Counted from the stretch's first letter, positions 33,660 to 41,871 are shown. The stretch is DNA of 64,000 bases from Asticcacaulis excentricus CB 48 (GCF_000175215.2 NC_014817.1:1077501-1141500), one strand, 5' to 3'. Numbers and translations are program-made. Notes: generated by a model not told the origin, from the letters alone.

Positions 33660-33848
33660 ATGACCCCTGCACTGATCGCTGCCAACGACAACTGGCCTGC
33701 CGAAGCCGAACTGATCGCTGAAACGGTCGCCGCCTATGAAGCGTCCGGCAGCACGCGAGCGCAGGCTCTGGCCGATCTGCGGCACGCCTTGCAGGCGTTG
33801 CGCCGCAACGGTCTGCGCTCGGCCCGCGCCCTTAAGGGTATGGAGTAG
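33660..33848 (+). CDS. Small helical protein (62 aa)
   Basis: The 62-residue ORF has strong alphaproteobacterial codon use and an amphipathic, Ala/Leu/Arg-rich composition (LADLRHALQALRRNGLRSARALKG). It ends 44 bases before the stop of the convergent yidB-like gene. Unknown function; it might be a DNA-binding or membrane-peripheral helix bundle. Confidence 0.45.
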   Translation: MTPALIAANDNWPAEAELIAETVAAYEASGSTRAQALADLRHALQALRRNGLRSARALKGME

Positions 33849-33892
33849 GCCTTAAGGCGCGCATCACAGGTGCATGCGCCCTATGCATAATA

Positions 33893-34291
33893 TTAGCGGA
33901 ACAGACCGCCCAGCAGCTTGCCGATGCCCTCTTGTCCCAAGAGGTTCGGGGCGGCCTCGGCTATGGCCTGCGTCAATTGCCCACCCTGCGACAACTGATC
34001 GACCACACCTGGCAGGACGTCGCCCAGTTGCGCTGGATCAATGCCCAGTGACCCGGCCAGTTGATTGACCATGTCCGGCCCTAGCGCCGACTGTAACTGC
34101 TCCAGAGATACCGGCAGGTTGGCGCCATTCGACACCCACGACTGCACCACCTCAGCCAGACCGCCCTGCTGCAATTGACCCAGGACATCGCCGATCAGGC
34201 CCTGCCCACCCAGTTGCTGTGCCAGTCCGGCGAGGTCCAGATTGCCCAGATCGAGCTTGCTGCCCAGGGCGCCAAGAATATCGTTCAACAT
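33893..34291 (-). CDS. YidB-family protein
   Basis: The ATG at 34291 (with CGGAGCGG upstream) gives 132 residues. The sequence is a chain of short amphipathic helices rich in Gly, Leu and Gln (LGNLDLAGLAQQLGGQGL, LPVSLEQLQSALGPDMVNQLA), typical of the YidB/DUF937 group. Function of this family is not established. Confidence 0.8.
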   Translation of the reverse strand: MLNDILGALGSKLDLGNLDLAGLAQQLGGQGLIGDVLGQLQQGGLAEVVQSWVSNGANLPVSLEQLQSALGPDMVNQLAGSLGIDPAQLGDVLPGVVDQLSQGGQLTQAIAEAAPNLLGQEGIGKLLGGLFR

Positions 34292-34359
34292 GATCCGCTC
34301 CGTGTGTGTTCTCATTCTACCTTGCGCGGCGAATCGGGCGGAGTCGAGTCAGGAGATGC

Positions 34360-34376
34360 GGTCACCGATCCCCCGA
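34360..34376 (+). repeat. Outlying iteron (perfect)
   Basis: GGTCACCGATCCCCCGA matches the replicon iteron over its 17 bases, about 1.75 kb left of the array, in the gap between the yidB-like and carboxypeptidase genes. Confidence 0.6.
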
Positions 34377-34410
34377 TGATTGCGCAAACCTTTGCCTCAC
34401 GCAGATGTTT

Positions 34411-35547
34411 TCAGCCGCGGGCACGCAGCGGAATCTCCGTGATTACGTCATACAGCGCCTTCAGGCACGCCACCCCCAGCGCCTGAGAGCGGGCCGGTGA
34501 CCAGCCCTCAACGGCGTCCGGCGCGTCGTCATGGTCCTTAAACGGCATTTCCAGCGTCATGGCGATGGCCCCGAAGCGTTCGGCAACGGCATTGGTCGAA
34601 ACGGCCAGATTGGCCTGCCCCGGCGCATCGACTGCATAGCCGTAGGTAGTCTGAAAATCGGTCGTGCGCGCCGACAGGGCGCTCAGATAGCGGCGATAGA
34701 GAGCGTCACGCTCTGGTGTCCACGACGGAATGCCCTCAAATCCGGCCATGAAGACGTGCGGGATGGCTTCGTCGCCGTGCACGTCAATGGCAAAATCAAC
34801 GCCGGTGTCGTCCATGGCGTTGCGGATAGTCAGTACTTCCGGGCTCTTTTCGACCGAGGGCGCGGCCCACTGACGGTTCAGATCGGTGCCGGCGGCATTG
34901 GTGCGCAGGTGCCCGCGCGCGCTGCCGTCCGGGTTACAGTTAAGTACGATGTAAAAGGTCGCCGCTGCCCGCAAGGCCGCGGCCTCAGGCGCGTCGCTGC
35001 ACAGCCAGGGAATGGCCCCCTCCATCCACCATTCGGCCATGGTCTCGCCCGGATGCTGACGGGCATAGAGCCACACGATGCGCGGCCCCTCCCCTACGCG
35101 GAACAAGTCGAGATCGCGACCGTCGAGCGTTTGGCCCAAAACCCGGTGACTCATGGCCGGCAAGGCTTTCACCCGCTCTACCAGCACCCGGTGACGGTCA
35201 CTGTCATAGGGCGCAAAATAAGCCACCCACAGGGTTTCAGAGGCCGCCCGGTGACGGATGCTCAGCACGCCGTCGGCATAGGTGGTGTCGGCCTGTGTCC
35301 AGTGGACTCCATCACTGCTGATACGGGCTTTGTAGCCCTCCCAGCCGCCCGTATAAGCCGATCCCCCGGCATTGGTAAGGCGCAGTTCGAGATCGACGCC
35401 TGAAGCCCCGTCCACCCGGAAATAGAACCACTGGTAATAGTGCGACTGATGATCCGGACGGATGAGCAGATCGAAACGTCCGCCACCATGCGCCTGCACC
35501 ATCTCGATATTGCCGCCATCGAAATCGGAATGGATGCTGACGGCCAT
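34411..35547 (-). CDS. M14-type carboxypeptidase, cytosolic CCP-like
   Basis: The ATG at 35547 has CGGAG upstream. The 378-residue protein has an N-terminal beta domain (SIHSDFDGGNIEMV, HYYQWFYFRVDGA) typical of cytosolic carboxypeptidase-like (M14D) enzymes. The peptidase domain follows: zinc ligands in RQHPGETMAEWW (HxxE), NPDGSARGHLRTN, the third ligand in DVHGDE, and the catalytic Glu in TLEMPF. There is no signal peptide. In bacteria these remove C-terminal residues of unknown targets. Confidence 0.9.
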   Translation of the reverse strand: MAVSIHSDFDGGNIEMVQAHGGGRFDLLIRPDHQSHYYQWFYFRVDGASGVDLELRLTNAGGSAYTGGWEGYKARISSDGVHWTQADTTYADGVLSIRHRAASETLWVAYFAPYDSDRHRVLVERVKALPAMSHRVLGQTLDGRDLDLFRVGEGPRIVWLYARQHPGETMAEWWMEGAIPWLCSDAPEAAALRAAATFYIVLNCNPDGSARGHLRTNAAGTDLNRQWAAPSVEKSPEVLTIRNAMDDTGVDFAIDVHGDEAIPHVFMAGFEGIPSWTPERDALYRRYLSALSARTTDFQTTYGYAVDAPGQANLAVSTNAVAERFGAIAMTLEMPFKDHDDAPDAVEGWSPARSQALGVACLKALYDVITEIPLRARG

Positions 35548-35651
35548 GTCGCGTCTCCGCAAGGGGTTGAATGTACTAACCGTTTCCATAGCGACCGAAT
35601 CGGAGGCCGTCACGTCATTTCGGGGACCGTCCTTTCAGGCGGTGTGGGCTA

Positions 35652-35668
35652 TCGGGGGATCAGTGACG
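35652..35668 (-). repeat. Outlying iteron, inverted
   Basis: On the minus strand this reads CGTCACTGATCCCCCGA, 16 of 17 bases like the array consensus, about 460 bases left of the main array. Confidence 0.6.
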
Positions 35669-36128
35669 GCCTCTTTTCGTCGCAATCCCTTGGACTCCAA
35701 GCGACTCCGTGTCTTTTGGGGACCCTTTTCAGCATCAGAACCGTGGCTTTACGGCTGAAATGAGAGTCTGGCGGGTATATTTCGATGGGATTGAAGGCGG
35801 TCACTGCAAAACCCACGCGCTGAGGTCAAAGAACAGGACGCGCTGATGCGTGTATCCCAGTGACTGGTCTGTTAAGTGACTCTGTCGGTAGGGTCTTAAC
35901 TGTCTTTCTCAGTAGAGGTCCGCCTGAGCGACCCTTCAAAGGTCGCACAAGGCGGACAGTGCACGGACTGCAATACCGCTCTTCTCTCGCTGTTAAGAGA
36001 GTCTGTTAGTGAATCTAGTTAAATAGGTTAAGGGAAAAAACAGCCGAAATTCCCCTTTAAAATCAACAAGGGTACCTTTTGTTAATCTTTGATACCCCGT
36101 CACTTTGTCACTGATACCCCGCGCGACG

Positions 36129-36431
36129 GGTCTTCGTTCCCCCGAGTAGGCGGTCACTCTTCCCCCGATAAGTGACTTCGGAAAAACAGAATATTTTCCA
36201 CAGCTTGCCCAAGGCTTTTTAACCCTGTTTCAGCGGGAAATCCGGTCACCATTCCCCCGAAAACCGGCTTTTGAGGGCAAAACCGCGGAAAAACGCCCGC
36301 CGGTCACTGTTCCCCCGACTCACCTTGAGCGAATCGGTCACTCATCCCCCGTCAATTCGGTCACCCATCCCCCGATAGCGCGGTCACTGTTCCCCCGACG
36401 AATCGGACACAAAAAGTCACTGATCCCCCGA
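36129..36431 (+). repeat. Iteron array (8 x 17 bp)
   Basis: Copies of GGTCACTNWTCCCCCGA start at 36129 (degenerate), 36152, 36244, 36302, 36336, 36359, 36382 and 36415. Spacings are 23, 92, 58, 34, 23, 23 and 33 bp, so several neighbours sit two or three helical turns apart. All face the same way. The last copy ends 9 bases from the repA stop codon. They are the likely binding sites of the RepA protein. Confidence 0.88.
36194..36202 (+). promoter_or_regulatory. DnaA box in the origin
   Basis: TTTTCCACA fits the DnaA-box consensus TTWTNCACA and lies between the second and third iterons, which supports host DnaA helping RepA. Confidence 0.55.
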
Positions 36432-36440
36432 CAGTGTTTT

Positions 36441-37370
36441 CTAGAACCGTTTGTGCATAAGGCTGTCGATTTCCAACGCTCGCTGGTCTTCGGCGGTTTG
36501 GCGTTCCAGGGTTTTCAGCGCGTCGCGCACCCTCACCCGTTCTTCCATGTCGCGCTTGATGAAATGCACCGCCGGCGAACCGTCATTGGTCTTGGTCAGT
36601 GTCATCTCGTATTCCGGTAGGGCGTTCTTGACCACGATACGCTTTAATAGGTAGGTAAATTGCTTCAGCGGGCTGTCTGAGCCCGTTTTCTCATGCAAAA
36701 TCGCGATGCGGCACGTCCAGCCGCCCTCCTGATCGCCGGCGTGCTTGCGCGCTACGCGGTAAAGGGCGCGTTCCATGCCGCCAGTGAGCAGGAAATAGTC
36801 CTGATGCATGGTCAGGAGCGAGCGTTCGGTGACGATCCCCTGATAAACCCAATCCGATAAGGTGATCGAGATGCCGCGCGGCGCCTCGGTTTCCGGGTCC
36901 ACCTCTAATTGAAAGGCGTCGATCCAGCCGAATTGCGCCTTGTCTTTACGTTTAGGCGCGCGCAGCGAGGTCTGGATGGTCGTCGATTCCAGCCTCTGCA
37001 GCGCCGCATTCAGTTCCTGATAAGATTTACCGCCCGTATCGCGTTTGATGGCGCGCAGCAGATCATAAGACGTTGTCTTAAGAGTCCGGGGCAAGTCATT
37101 GACTCCTTGCTCTTTCAGACGATTAAGCACCGAGGCCGCCCAGATCATTATATCGGCGTCCCAGATCGTGGCGATGCCAAATTCGGCGTTTCCAGAGACC
37201 TTCACCCAGGTGTCGCCGTCGGGACTGGTATATTCTATCGGTTTCAGCCGCTTTCGCTTGGCGAGGCTGAAAAACGGCCGTTCCATCAGCTCACGCTGGT
37301 CCTTCAGCGACATGTCGCTGACGAGCGGAATGAACAGATCGAACTGCGATTCGGCGGCGCGGCGGGCCAT
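36441..37370 (-). CDS. repA: Replication initiator RepA (RPA family)
   Basis: The 309-residue protein matches the replication initiator protein A family (PF10134) found on alphaproteobacterial plasmids and chromids. It has SQFDLFIPLVSDMSLKDQRELMERPFFSLAKRKR at the start, then WVKVSGNAEFGIATIWDADIMIWA, YDLLRAIKRDTGGKSYQELNAALQRLESTTIQTS, and the second winged-helix part with LTGGMERALYRVARKHAG. It should bind the downstream iterons and load the host helicase. It begins 2 bases after the parB stop, so the three genes form one operon. Confidence 0.93.
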   Translation of the reverse strand: MARRAAESQFDLFIPLVSDMSLKDQRELMERPFFSLAKRKRLKPIEYTSPDGDTWVKVSGNAEFGIATIWDADIMIWAASVLNRLKEQGVNDLPRTLKTTSYDLLRAIKRDTGGKSYQELNAALQRLESTTIQTSLRAPKRKDKAQFGWIDAFQLEVDPETEAPRGISITLSDWVYQGIVTERSLLTMHQDYFLLTGGMERALYRVARKHAGDQEGGWTCRIAILHEKTGSDSPLKQFTYLLKRIVVKNALPEYEMTLTKTNDGSPAVHFIKRDMEERVRVRDALKTLERQTAEDQRALEIDSLMHKRF

Positions 37371-37372
37371 GA

Positions 37373-37708
37373 TCAGATCCTGCCCTCGGCTTTCAGTTTT
37401 TCTTCCAGCGCCTCTACGGCCTGTTCGAAAACCTGCCCCAGCACCAGACCCTGCGCGTCGGCGACGGCATAGAAGCGGCGCAACGCCTCGTCCGTAACCT
37501 TCAGATTGAGTTGACGGTTACGTCCGGTGCGGTAGCGGCGCTGCAGAACGGGTTCAGGCGCCGCTGGCACGGCTACGGCTTCACGGCTGGGGAAGCCCCT
37601 CGCCTCGGCCACGGCGCGCAGTGACTCCTTGTCCGGCTTGGGTTTTGGCCGGGCGTCAAACGCCGACAGGTCAAGATCGTCGTCAAAGATCGAAGCACGT
37701 TCGGACAT
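37373..37708 (-). CDS. parB: Small centromere-binding partition protein (RHH)
   Basis: The 111-residue product has a disordered N-terminus rich in Pro and charge (residues 1-55). This is followed by RTGRNRQLNLKVTDEALRRF and VADAQGLVLGQVFEQAVEALEEKL, the strand-helix-helix pattern of a ribbon-helix-helix protein (strand 65-70, helices 73-86 and 90-105). It lies between parA and repA. By analogy with ParG-type proteins of type Ib systems it should bind the centromere, stimulate the ParA ATPase through its flexible tail, and repress the operon. The gene name is by analogy; it is not a classic ParB. Confidence 0.75.
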   Translation of the reverse strand: MSERASIFDDDLDLSAFDARPKPKPDKESLRAVAEARGFPSREAVAVPAAPEPVLQRRYRTGRNRQLNLKVTDEALRRFYAVADAQGLVLGQVFEQAVEALEEKLKAEGRI

Positions 37709-37711
37709 GGA

Positions 37712-38401
37712 TTAAGCGACCTCCTGAGCCGGAACCGCGTCCGGATTTTTCAGCAATTCAATAGCTTCAGCGACAAACGCGCGGGCATTGGCCACGGCCT
37801 TGTCGATATTGGCGACCTGTGACGGGTCCAGCGTTTCCAGCGCGCCGCCGAACGAGAACATGGCCTTGAAGGCTTCGCGCTCGTGCAATTGCGTGTCGAA
37901 CAAGCGGATGCCGTGGGCGCGCAACTGTTCGTGGATGGCCGAAAGGGTGCGCGGCTTGATGATCGGATTGGTGCGTGTCAGCAGTACGGCATGCGGGATG
38001 GGGCGGCGCGACTGACGCTCCGTATTCTTGATTAGGCTGAGCGCCTTGGCAGCCTGCTTGGCATCAAGCTGCGATCCCTGGGTCGGCACGACCACCAGAT
38101 CAGACGCCCCGATAGCATAGGCGACTGTCAGCGACGCGGTGCCTTCGCAATCCACCACCACAAACGGCGCTTCGGCGGCGGCCTCCTCGATCTTGTCGAG
38201 AATGTTTTCCTGATTGGCGTCAGACACGATGCGGATATTAGCCGGGCAACCACTTAACTGTGACCAGGCGAGGATCGGCCGGTTGGGGTCTGCGTCTATA
38301 ATAATGACCTGTGTCTTGCGCGCCAGTTGTGTGGCCATCAGCGTCGCCGCTGTGGTCTTGCCCACGCCTCCCTTAGGCGAAATGAAGGAGATGACCGGCA
38401 T
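37712..38401 (-). CDS. parA: ParA partition ATPase (type Ib-like)
   Basis: The 229-residue protein is a short ParA/MinD-type ATPase without an N-terminal helix-turn-helix. It has the deviant Walker A KGGVGKTT at residues 10-17, the A' motif IIIDADPN, and Walker B FVVVDCEGT. Short ParA plus small RHH partner plus upstream centromere is the type Ib layout (TP228 ParF-ParG is the known example). It moves the replicon by binding nucleoid DNA in the ATP form. It is the first gene of the parA-parB-repA operon. Confidence 0.93.
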   Translation of the reverse strand: MPVISFISPKGGVGKTTAATLMATQLARKTQVIIIDADPNRPILAWSQLSGCPANIRIVSDANQENILDKIEEAAAEAPFVVVDCEGTASLTVAYAIGASDLVVVPTQGSQLDAKQAAKALSLIKNTERQSRRPIPHAVLLTRTNPIIKPRTLSAIHEQLRAHGIRLFDTQLHEREAFKAMFSFGGALETLDPSQVANIDKAVANARAFVAEAIELLKNPDAVPAQEVA

Positions 38402-38438
38402 GTCAGGGTCCTCGTGCTGGCTTAGGCGCGAATGGCGA

Positions 38439-38878
38439 GCTATCGGATAGCCACCGGCTAGCGGTCACCTTTTGCGCAAAGGTTAATGAAATGTTAATTC
38501 TGTTGGTGCGCCGATTCTGACGCAGGGTCCAGACGGAAGCCGCCAGGCAGCTTACCGAAAGCTGTGCGAAAGTCGTCCGATAGAGGCCGGCTACCTCACC
38601 GAAAGCCGCCAGCTAGACGTCTGATTGCCTCCCGTTAGCTTTCGGTTAGCCATAGCCTAGCCGCCCAATAGCTAACGGGAAGTTAACAGCTAACTGAAAT
38701 CCATCCGATAGCCAGTGCATAGCTTTCGTATGTCTATCGGATATATCAGAGATAGCGGGTAGCTATCCACTATTCGTATCAAGGGACTACTTGAGAAGCT
38801 CTGCGAAGAATTCGAGAAATAAGTTATTGAATAGAATGAGATAGACTGTAGCTACCGTTTGAGTATCTGATTGCTAGC
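38439..38878. repeat. Candidate centromere: helically phased TAGC tetramers
   Basis: TAGC starts at 38448, 38459, 38636, 38647, 38653, 38658, 38669, 38709, 38720, 38753, 38760, 38849 and 38875. The four at 38636, 38647, 38658 and 38669 are exactly 11 bp apart, as are 38448/38459 and 38709/38720; 38720 to 38753 is 33 bp. GCTA (the opposite strand) occurs at 38439, 38457, 38590, 38612, 38671, 38689, 38762, 38851 and 38873. Tetramers repeated on one DNA face upstream of a type Ib parA are what a ribbon-helix-helix partition protein would bind. Confidence 0.7.
38483..38497. promoter_or_regulatory. CtrA box upstream of parA
   Basis: TTAA-TGAAATG-TTAA is a perfect match to the CtrA consensus TTAA-N7-TTAA of Caulobacter. 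It lies 82-96 bases before the parA start, inside the candidate centromere, and could couple partition and replication genes to the cell cycle. Confidence 0.6.
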
Positions 38879-39651
38879 CGCCAACGGGCAGAGGCGCAGC
38901 CGCTGCGCGCTGAACAGCGAAGGGAGTTTGGACGAAGAGATTAATAGCCTTCTGTGGCACTTTGTCCGCCGCGACACACCCGACTCGACTTTTGAAGCGT
39001 GGGCCTATTGAAGCCGCGTTAAACCCAGCTTTGGGGCCAGAGCTTCATTTCAGGCTGTTGGAAATGAACTATACCTCCCATAATCAAGTCGAAGACATGC
39101 ACGAACAGCTTGAGGCTCACCTACGCCCGCCCCTCACGTGCGAATGTCTGGCCGTGGCTGATGAGGATGTCACTCCAATGCAAGGAAGCGGGCGTGACGA
39201 GAGGCTCTTCGCTTCAGTGAACGAAAGCGCAAACCTTGGTGGTGACCTTTTGTAGTTATGGGTTGATAAGGGGCAGACCCTGCCACATCGACCGGCTGTA
39301 AGCTCAGGAAGAGCGCCTGTATCATGACTTTTCGTCGTGCGTTTAACACCTGTGCAAGCGGAGTCGAGGCAGTGACGCCCAATGGCCGAAACGTTGGTTT
39401 TCCTATGGAAGTGTTTTACGGACGGGGAGAGCGTTCAATCAGGCCTGCCGATTTCTCGACTACATGTCTCGTTCGCTATTGTGGTCTGTTGAAAATATTC
39501 TGAAATATCAATGCAGATAGCCGTCAGATATCTGATAGCTTCCGATGGACGGTTGCTTAAATGCCTCCGGTGGGCATGGGCACAGCCCCTCAACCCGCAT
39601 CGCGGGTCAACCGCCTCCTAAACCTTATCCTTGCCTCAAACCCATCCCAAC

Positions 39652-40323
39652 TCACCCCAGCAGGCTAGCGGCGATATTGATGCAAAGGGCGAGGATGGTG
39701 GTGTTGTAGAAGAAGGCGAAGACGGCGTGGCCGAGATTGAGGCGCCGCATGGCTTTGGAGGCGACGGAGACGTCGGCGGTCTGGGCTGCGGTGCCGATGA
39801 TGAATGCGAAATAGCCAAAGTCGAGATAGTCCGGTTCGCAGTCTGTATCCGGGAATTTGAGGGGCGGGGGCTCGGCGCGGCGGATGGCGATGTAGTAGGC
39901 GTGGGCGTAGTGTAGGGCGAAGGTGGTGTGCACGAAGACCCAGGTGGTGACGATGGTGGCGCCGACCAACGCGAGGTCGAGGCCTTTGCTGAAGCCGGTT
40001 TCGTCGTGGGCGGAGATCAGTTCGCTGGCGATGGCGACGACGCAGACACCGATGGCGGCCCCGGTCAGGCCCAATATGGTCCATTTACCGACGTCCTGCG
40101 TTTCGGCGCGGCGGCGCATGTCGGCGGTGTTGGCGGTCATCATCAGCCGGGCAAGGGCGATGAGGTAGAAGACGGCGGCGCTGTTCCACGCGATCAGCAC
40201 GCTTTGCGACAGGCGCAGGTCGGTGAGGGTGCCCAAAAGCGTGCCCAGACCAAAGGCCAGAGCGATGGCGCGGCTCAACCATGGGCGGGTACGCAGAGTG
40301 CGGACAAAGGAAAGGGCGGTCAT
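39652..40323 (-). CDS. DUF1345 membrane protein
   Basis: The ATG at 40323 gives 223 residues with five to six membrane segments. The family pattern is visible: a first pair of helices, then WNSAAVFYLIALARLM, later TTFALHYAHAYY, and the conserved DYLDFGYFAFIIGTAAQTADV with YFA and QTSD-like motif. The function of DUF1345 is unknown. It lies between the replicon core and the SIS gene. Confidence 0.88.
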   Translation of the reverse strand: MTALSFVRTLRTRPWLSRAIALAFGLGTLLGTLTDLRLSQSVLIAWNSAAVFYLIALARLMMTANTADMRRRAETQDVGKWTILGLTGAAIGVCVVAIASELISAHDETGFSKGLDLALVGATIVTTWVFVHTTFALHYAHAYYIAIRRAEPPPLKFPDTDCEPDYLDFGYFAFIIGTAAQTADVSVASKAMRRLNLGHAVFAFFYNTTILALCINIAASLLG

Positions 40324-40372
40324 AAACAATGCTATGACCGCCCTTTGGAAAATGTCCAGCCGGGGTGAGGGC

Positions 40373-41425
40373 TTAAACCGTTTTCGTCACCTTGTTGAGG
40401 TGGGGCGGACTGTCCGGATTGAGCCCGCGCGCCAGTGACAGGCGGTTGGCGAGGCGGTAGAAACTTTGTAGGCGCAAAATAGGCTCAAGGATAGGCTCAG
40501 CGGCCAGGGCGGGCAGCGTGTAAGCCCCCGGTGTGGTGTCGGCCAGCCACATGGCGGCCCCGCGCCCGGCAAATTCCGCGGCCACGTCGCGCACACCGTC
40601 GCCGGCTGTGTCGGAGGTCGCGAAGGCCAGAACGGGGAAGCCCTGATTGACGATAGCCATAGGGCCGTGACGGACTTCGGCGGCGGAGAAGGCCTCGGCA
40701 TGCAGGGCGCAGGTCTCCTTGAGCTTGAGCGCGGCTTCCTGCGCCACGCCGAAGCCATAGCCGCGGCCAATGACGAAGAGGTTGGTGGCGGCAGTCAGGG
40801 CGGGGAGGGCGGGGGACCAGTCGAGATCAAAGGCCTGACGCATCTGAGCGGGGAGGGCGGCCACGGCGGCTTTCAGCGTCCCGTCGTCGGCCCATTCGGC
40901 GGTCAGGGCGGCAAAACCGGCCAGTGCCGCCAGACATGATTTGGTGGCGGCAACAGACAGCTCTGGCCCGGCGCACAGCGGCAGGACCTCGTCGGCGAGC
41001 GCGGCCAGCGGCGCGGTTTCGTCATTGACCAGCGCCACAACAAAGGCGCCTGCGGCCTTATAGGCTTCGACGGCGGTCAAAAGGTCAGGCGAGCGGCCCG
41101 ACTGCGACACGGCGATGCACAGGGTCTCGGCGGCCACGACATGTGCGGCATAAACCGAGGCGACTGACAGGGCGGCAGAGCCAACCGGCACGCCGGTCAG
41201 GATCTCAATGACGTACTTGCCGTATGTGCAGGCGTGGTCGGACGAGCCGCGGGCGCAGGTGACGACGGCTTTGGGCGGCTGGGCCTTCAGGCGCGCGGCG
41301 ATACGGCTCAGGGTCTCGGCATTGCGCGTCAGGAAGCGCTCAACGGCGTCGCCGCCTTCGGCCGCCTCCCGGAACATCAGCGTCGTGGTTTCGTCCAGCG
41401 GCGTGGCGACAGAGGCGAGGGACAT
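40373..41425 (-). CDS. SIS-domain glucosamine-6-phosphate deaminase type (NagB-II-like)
   Basis: The ATG at 41425 gives 350 residues with two SIS sugar-isomerase domains. Landmarks are GSSDHACTYGKYVIE, SQSGRSPDLLTA, ELSVAATKSCLAALAGF and VIGRGYGFGVAQEAALKLKET with EVRHGPMA, as in the isomerase half of GlmS; the glutaminase domain is absent. In GlcNAc-using proteobacteria such stand-alone proteins (NagB-II) deaminate glucosamine-6-phosphate. The ATTGGT/ACCAAT sites upstream and the GH20 enzyme with a similar site support this. A sugar isomerase with another substrate is possible. Confidence 0.85.
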   Translation of the reverse strand: MSLASVATPLDETTTLMFREAAEGGDAVERFLTRNAETLSRIAARLKAQPPKAVVTCARGSSDHACTYGKYVIEILTGVPVGSAALSVASVYAAHVVAAETLCIAVSQSGRSPDLLTAVEAYKAAGAFVVALVNDETAPLAALADEVLPLCAGPELSVAATKSCLAALAGFAALTAEWADDGTLKAAVAALPAQMRQAFDLDWSPALPALTAATNLFVIGRGYGFGVAQEAALKLKETCALHAEAFSAAEVRHGPMAIVNQGFPVLAFATSDTAGDGVRDVAAEFAGRGAAMWLADTTPGAYTLPALAAEPILEPILRLQSFYRLANRLSLARGLNPDSPPHLNKVTKTV

Positions 41426-41463
41426 GCAGGCGGTTCCTTTGTGACGAAGTAGGTGCACTTTTG

Positions 41464-41496
41464 ATACCAATATTCAGCATTGGTATTACTACCAAT
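41464..41496. promoter_or_regulatory. Overlapping GlcNAc-type operators before the SIS gene
   Basis: ATACCAAT-N7-ATTGGTAT (41464-41486) and ATTGGTA-TTAC-TACCAAT (41479-41496) share a central half-site. Both are perfect inverted repeats. They lie 39-71 bases upstream of the SIS gene start, and the type resembles boxes described for NagR/NagQ regulators (from memory). Confidence 0.65.
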
Positions 41497-41596
41497 ACAC
41501 GTTTTAGGCAAGGGCAATCGCAATGCCGCCTTTTTCCTGAAATTCGCAGAGGCTTTTTGCGGAAAATCGCGTTCGGGGTGCTTTAAAAGGATATAA

Positions 41597-41612
41597 CCAA
41601 TATTGCCATTGG
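41597..41612. promoter_or_regulatory. Distal CCAAT/ATTGG operator
   Basis: CCAAT-ATTGCC-ATTGG is a third site of the same kind, about 120 bp further upstream, which would allow looping or control of both divergent genes. Confidence 0.45.
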
Positions 41613-41831
41613 GCTTGTTCTATGCCACGTTCTTATTCGTAACCGGGTTTTCCCTCATTTCCCCCCGGTCCTACTGGAGTGGTCTGCCCCTGTGGCGGCC
41701 ACTCTTTTTTTGTGTTTTTGACGAAGTGCCCCTCGCGGGGCCAATACCCTGACAGGCGAAAACGTGACCACAAAGACACATAACGCGCGTTACAGAGGCG
41801 TTTCTCCCACCGGTCAGGTGCTGTTTCTCGG

Positions 41832-41871
41832 GTTACACAATTCCGTCACACAAGCTTGGGCGTTCTGTCAC
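41832..41871 (+). promoter_or_regulatory. PHO box before the lipoprotein gene
   Basis: Seven-base units at 11-bp steps read GTTACAC (41832), CCGTCAC (41843), a poor third, and CTGTCAC (41865), close to the PhoB unit CTGTCAT with 4-base spacers. A TATAAG element at 41882-41887 lies at the distance expected for a PhoB-activated promoter. Confidence 0.65.

Larger units (their letters stand above)
35548..36440. other. Origin region: iterons, AT-rich stretch, DnaA box
   Basis: There is no gene in these 893 bases. They hold one inverted iteron (35652-35668), degenerate GTCACT/TACCCCG copies (36090-36120), an AT-rich stretch at about 36005-36095 that could unwind, a DnaA box (36194-36202), eight iterons (36129-36431) and five GANTC (CcrM methylation) sites at 35999, 36011, 36316, 36331 and 36400. 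Together they look like a replication origin placed just downstream of repA. Confidence 0.75.
38402..39651. other. Non-coding region upstream of parA
   Basis: These 1250 bases have no convincing gene. The first 480 hold the TAGC-repeat candidate centromere and a CtrA box. The rest (38.9-39.6 kb) has weak reading frames on both strands without ribosome sites or codon bias, and a pair of GATAGC motifs at 39516-39539. It may be decayed sequence. Confidence 0.6.

Noticed and set aside
36129..36431. CRISPR array in the repeat region
   Set aside because: Repeats are only 17 bp with irregular 6-75 bp gaps and lie beside repA with a DnaA box, so they are replication iterons. No cas genes are present.
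38962..39255. Possible 97-residue protein gene upstream of parA
   Set aside because: It starts with TTG, has no ribosome site, and its codon use is unlike the neighbouring genes.
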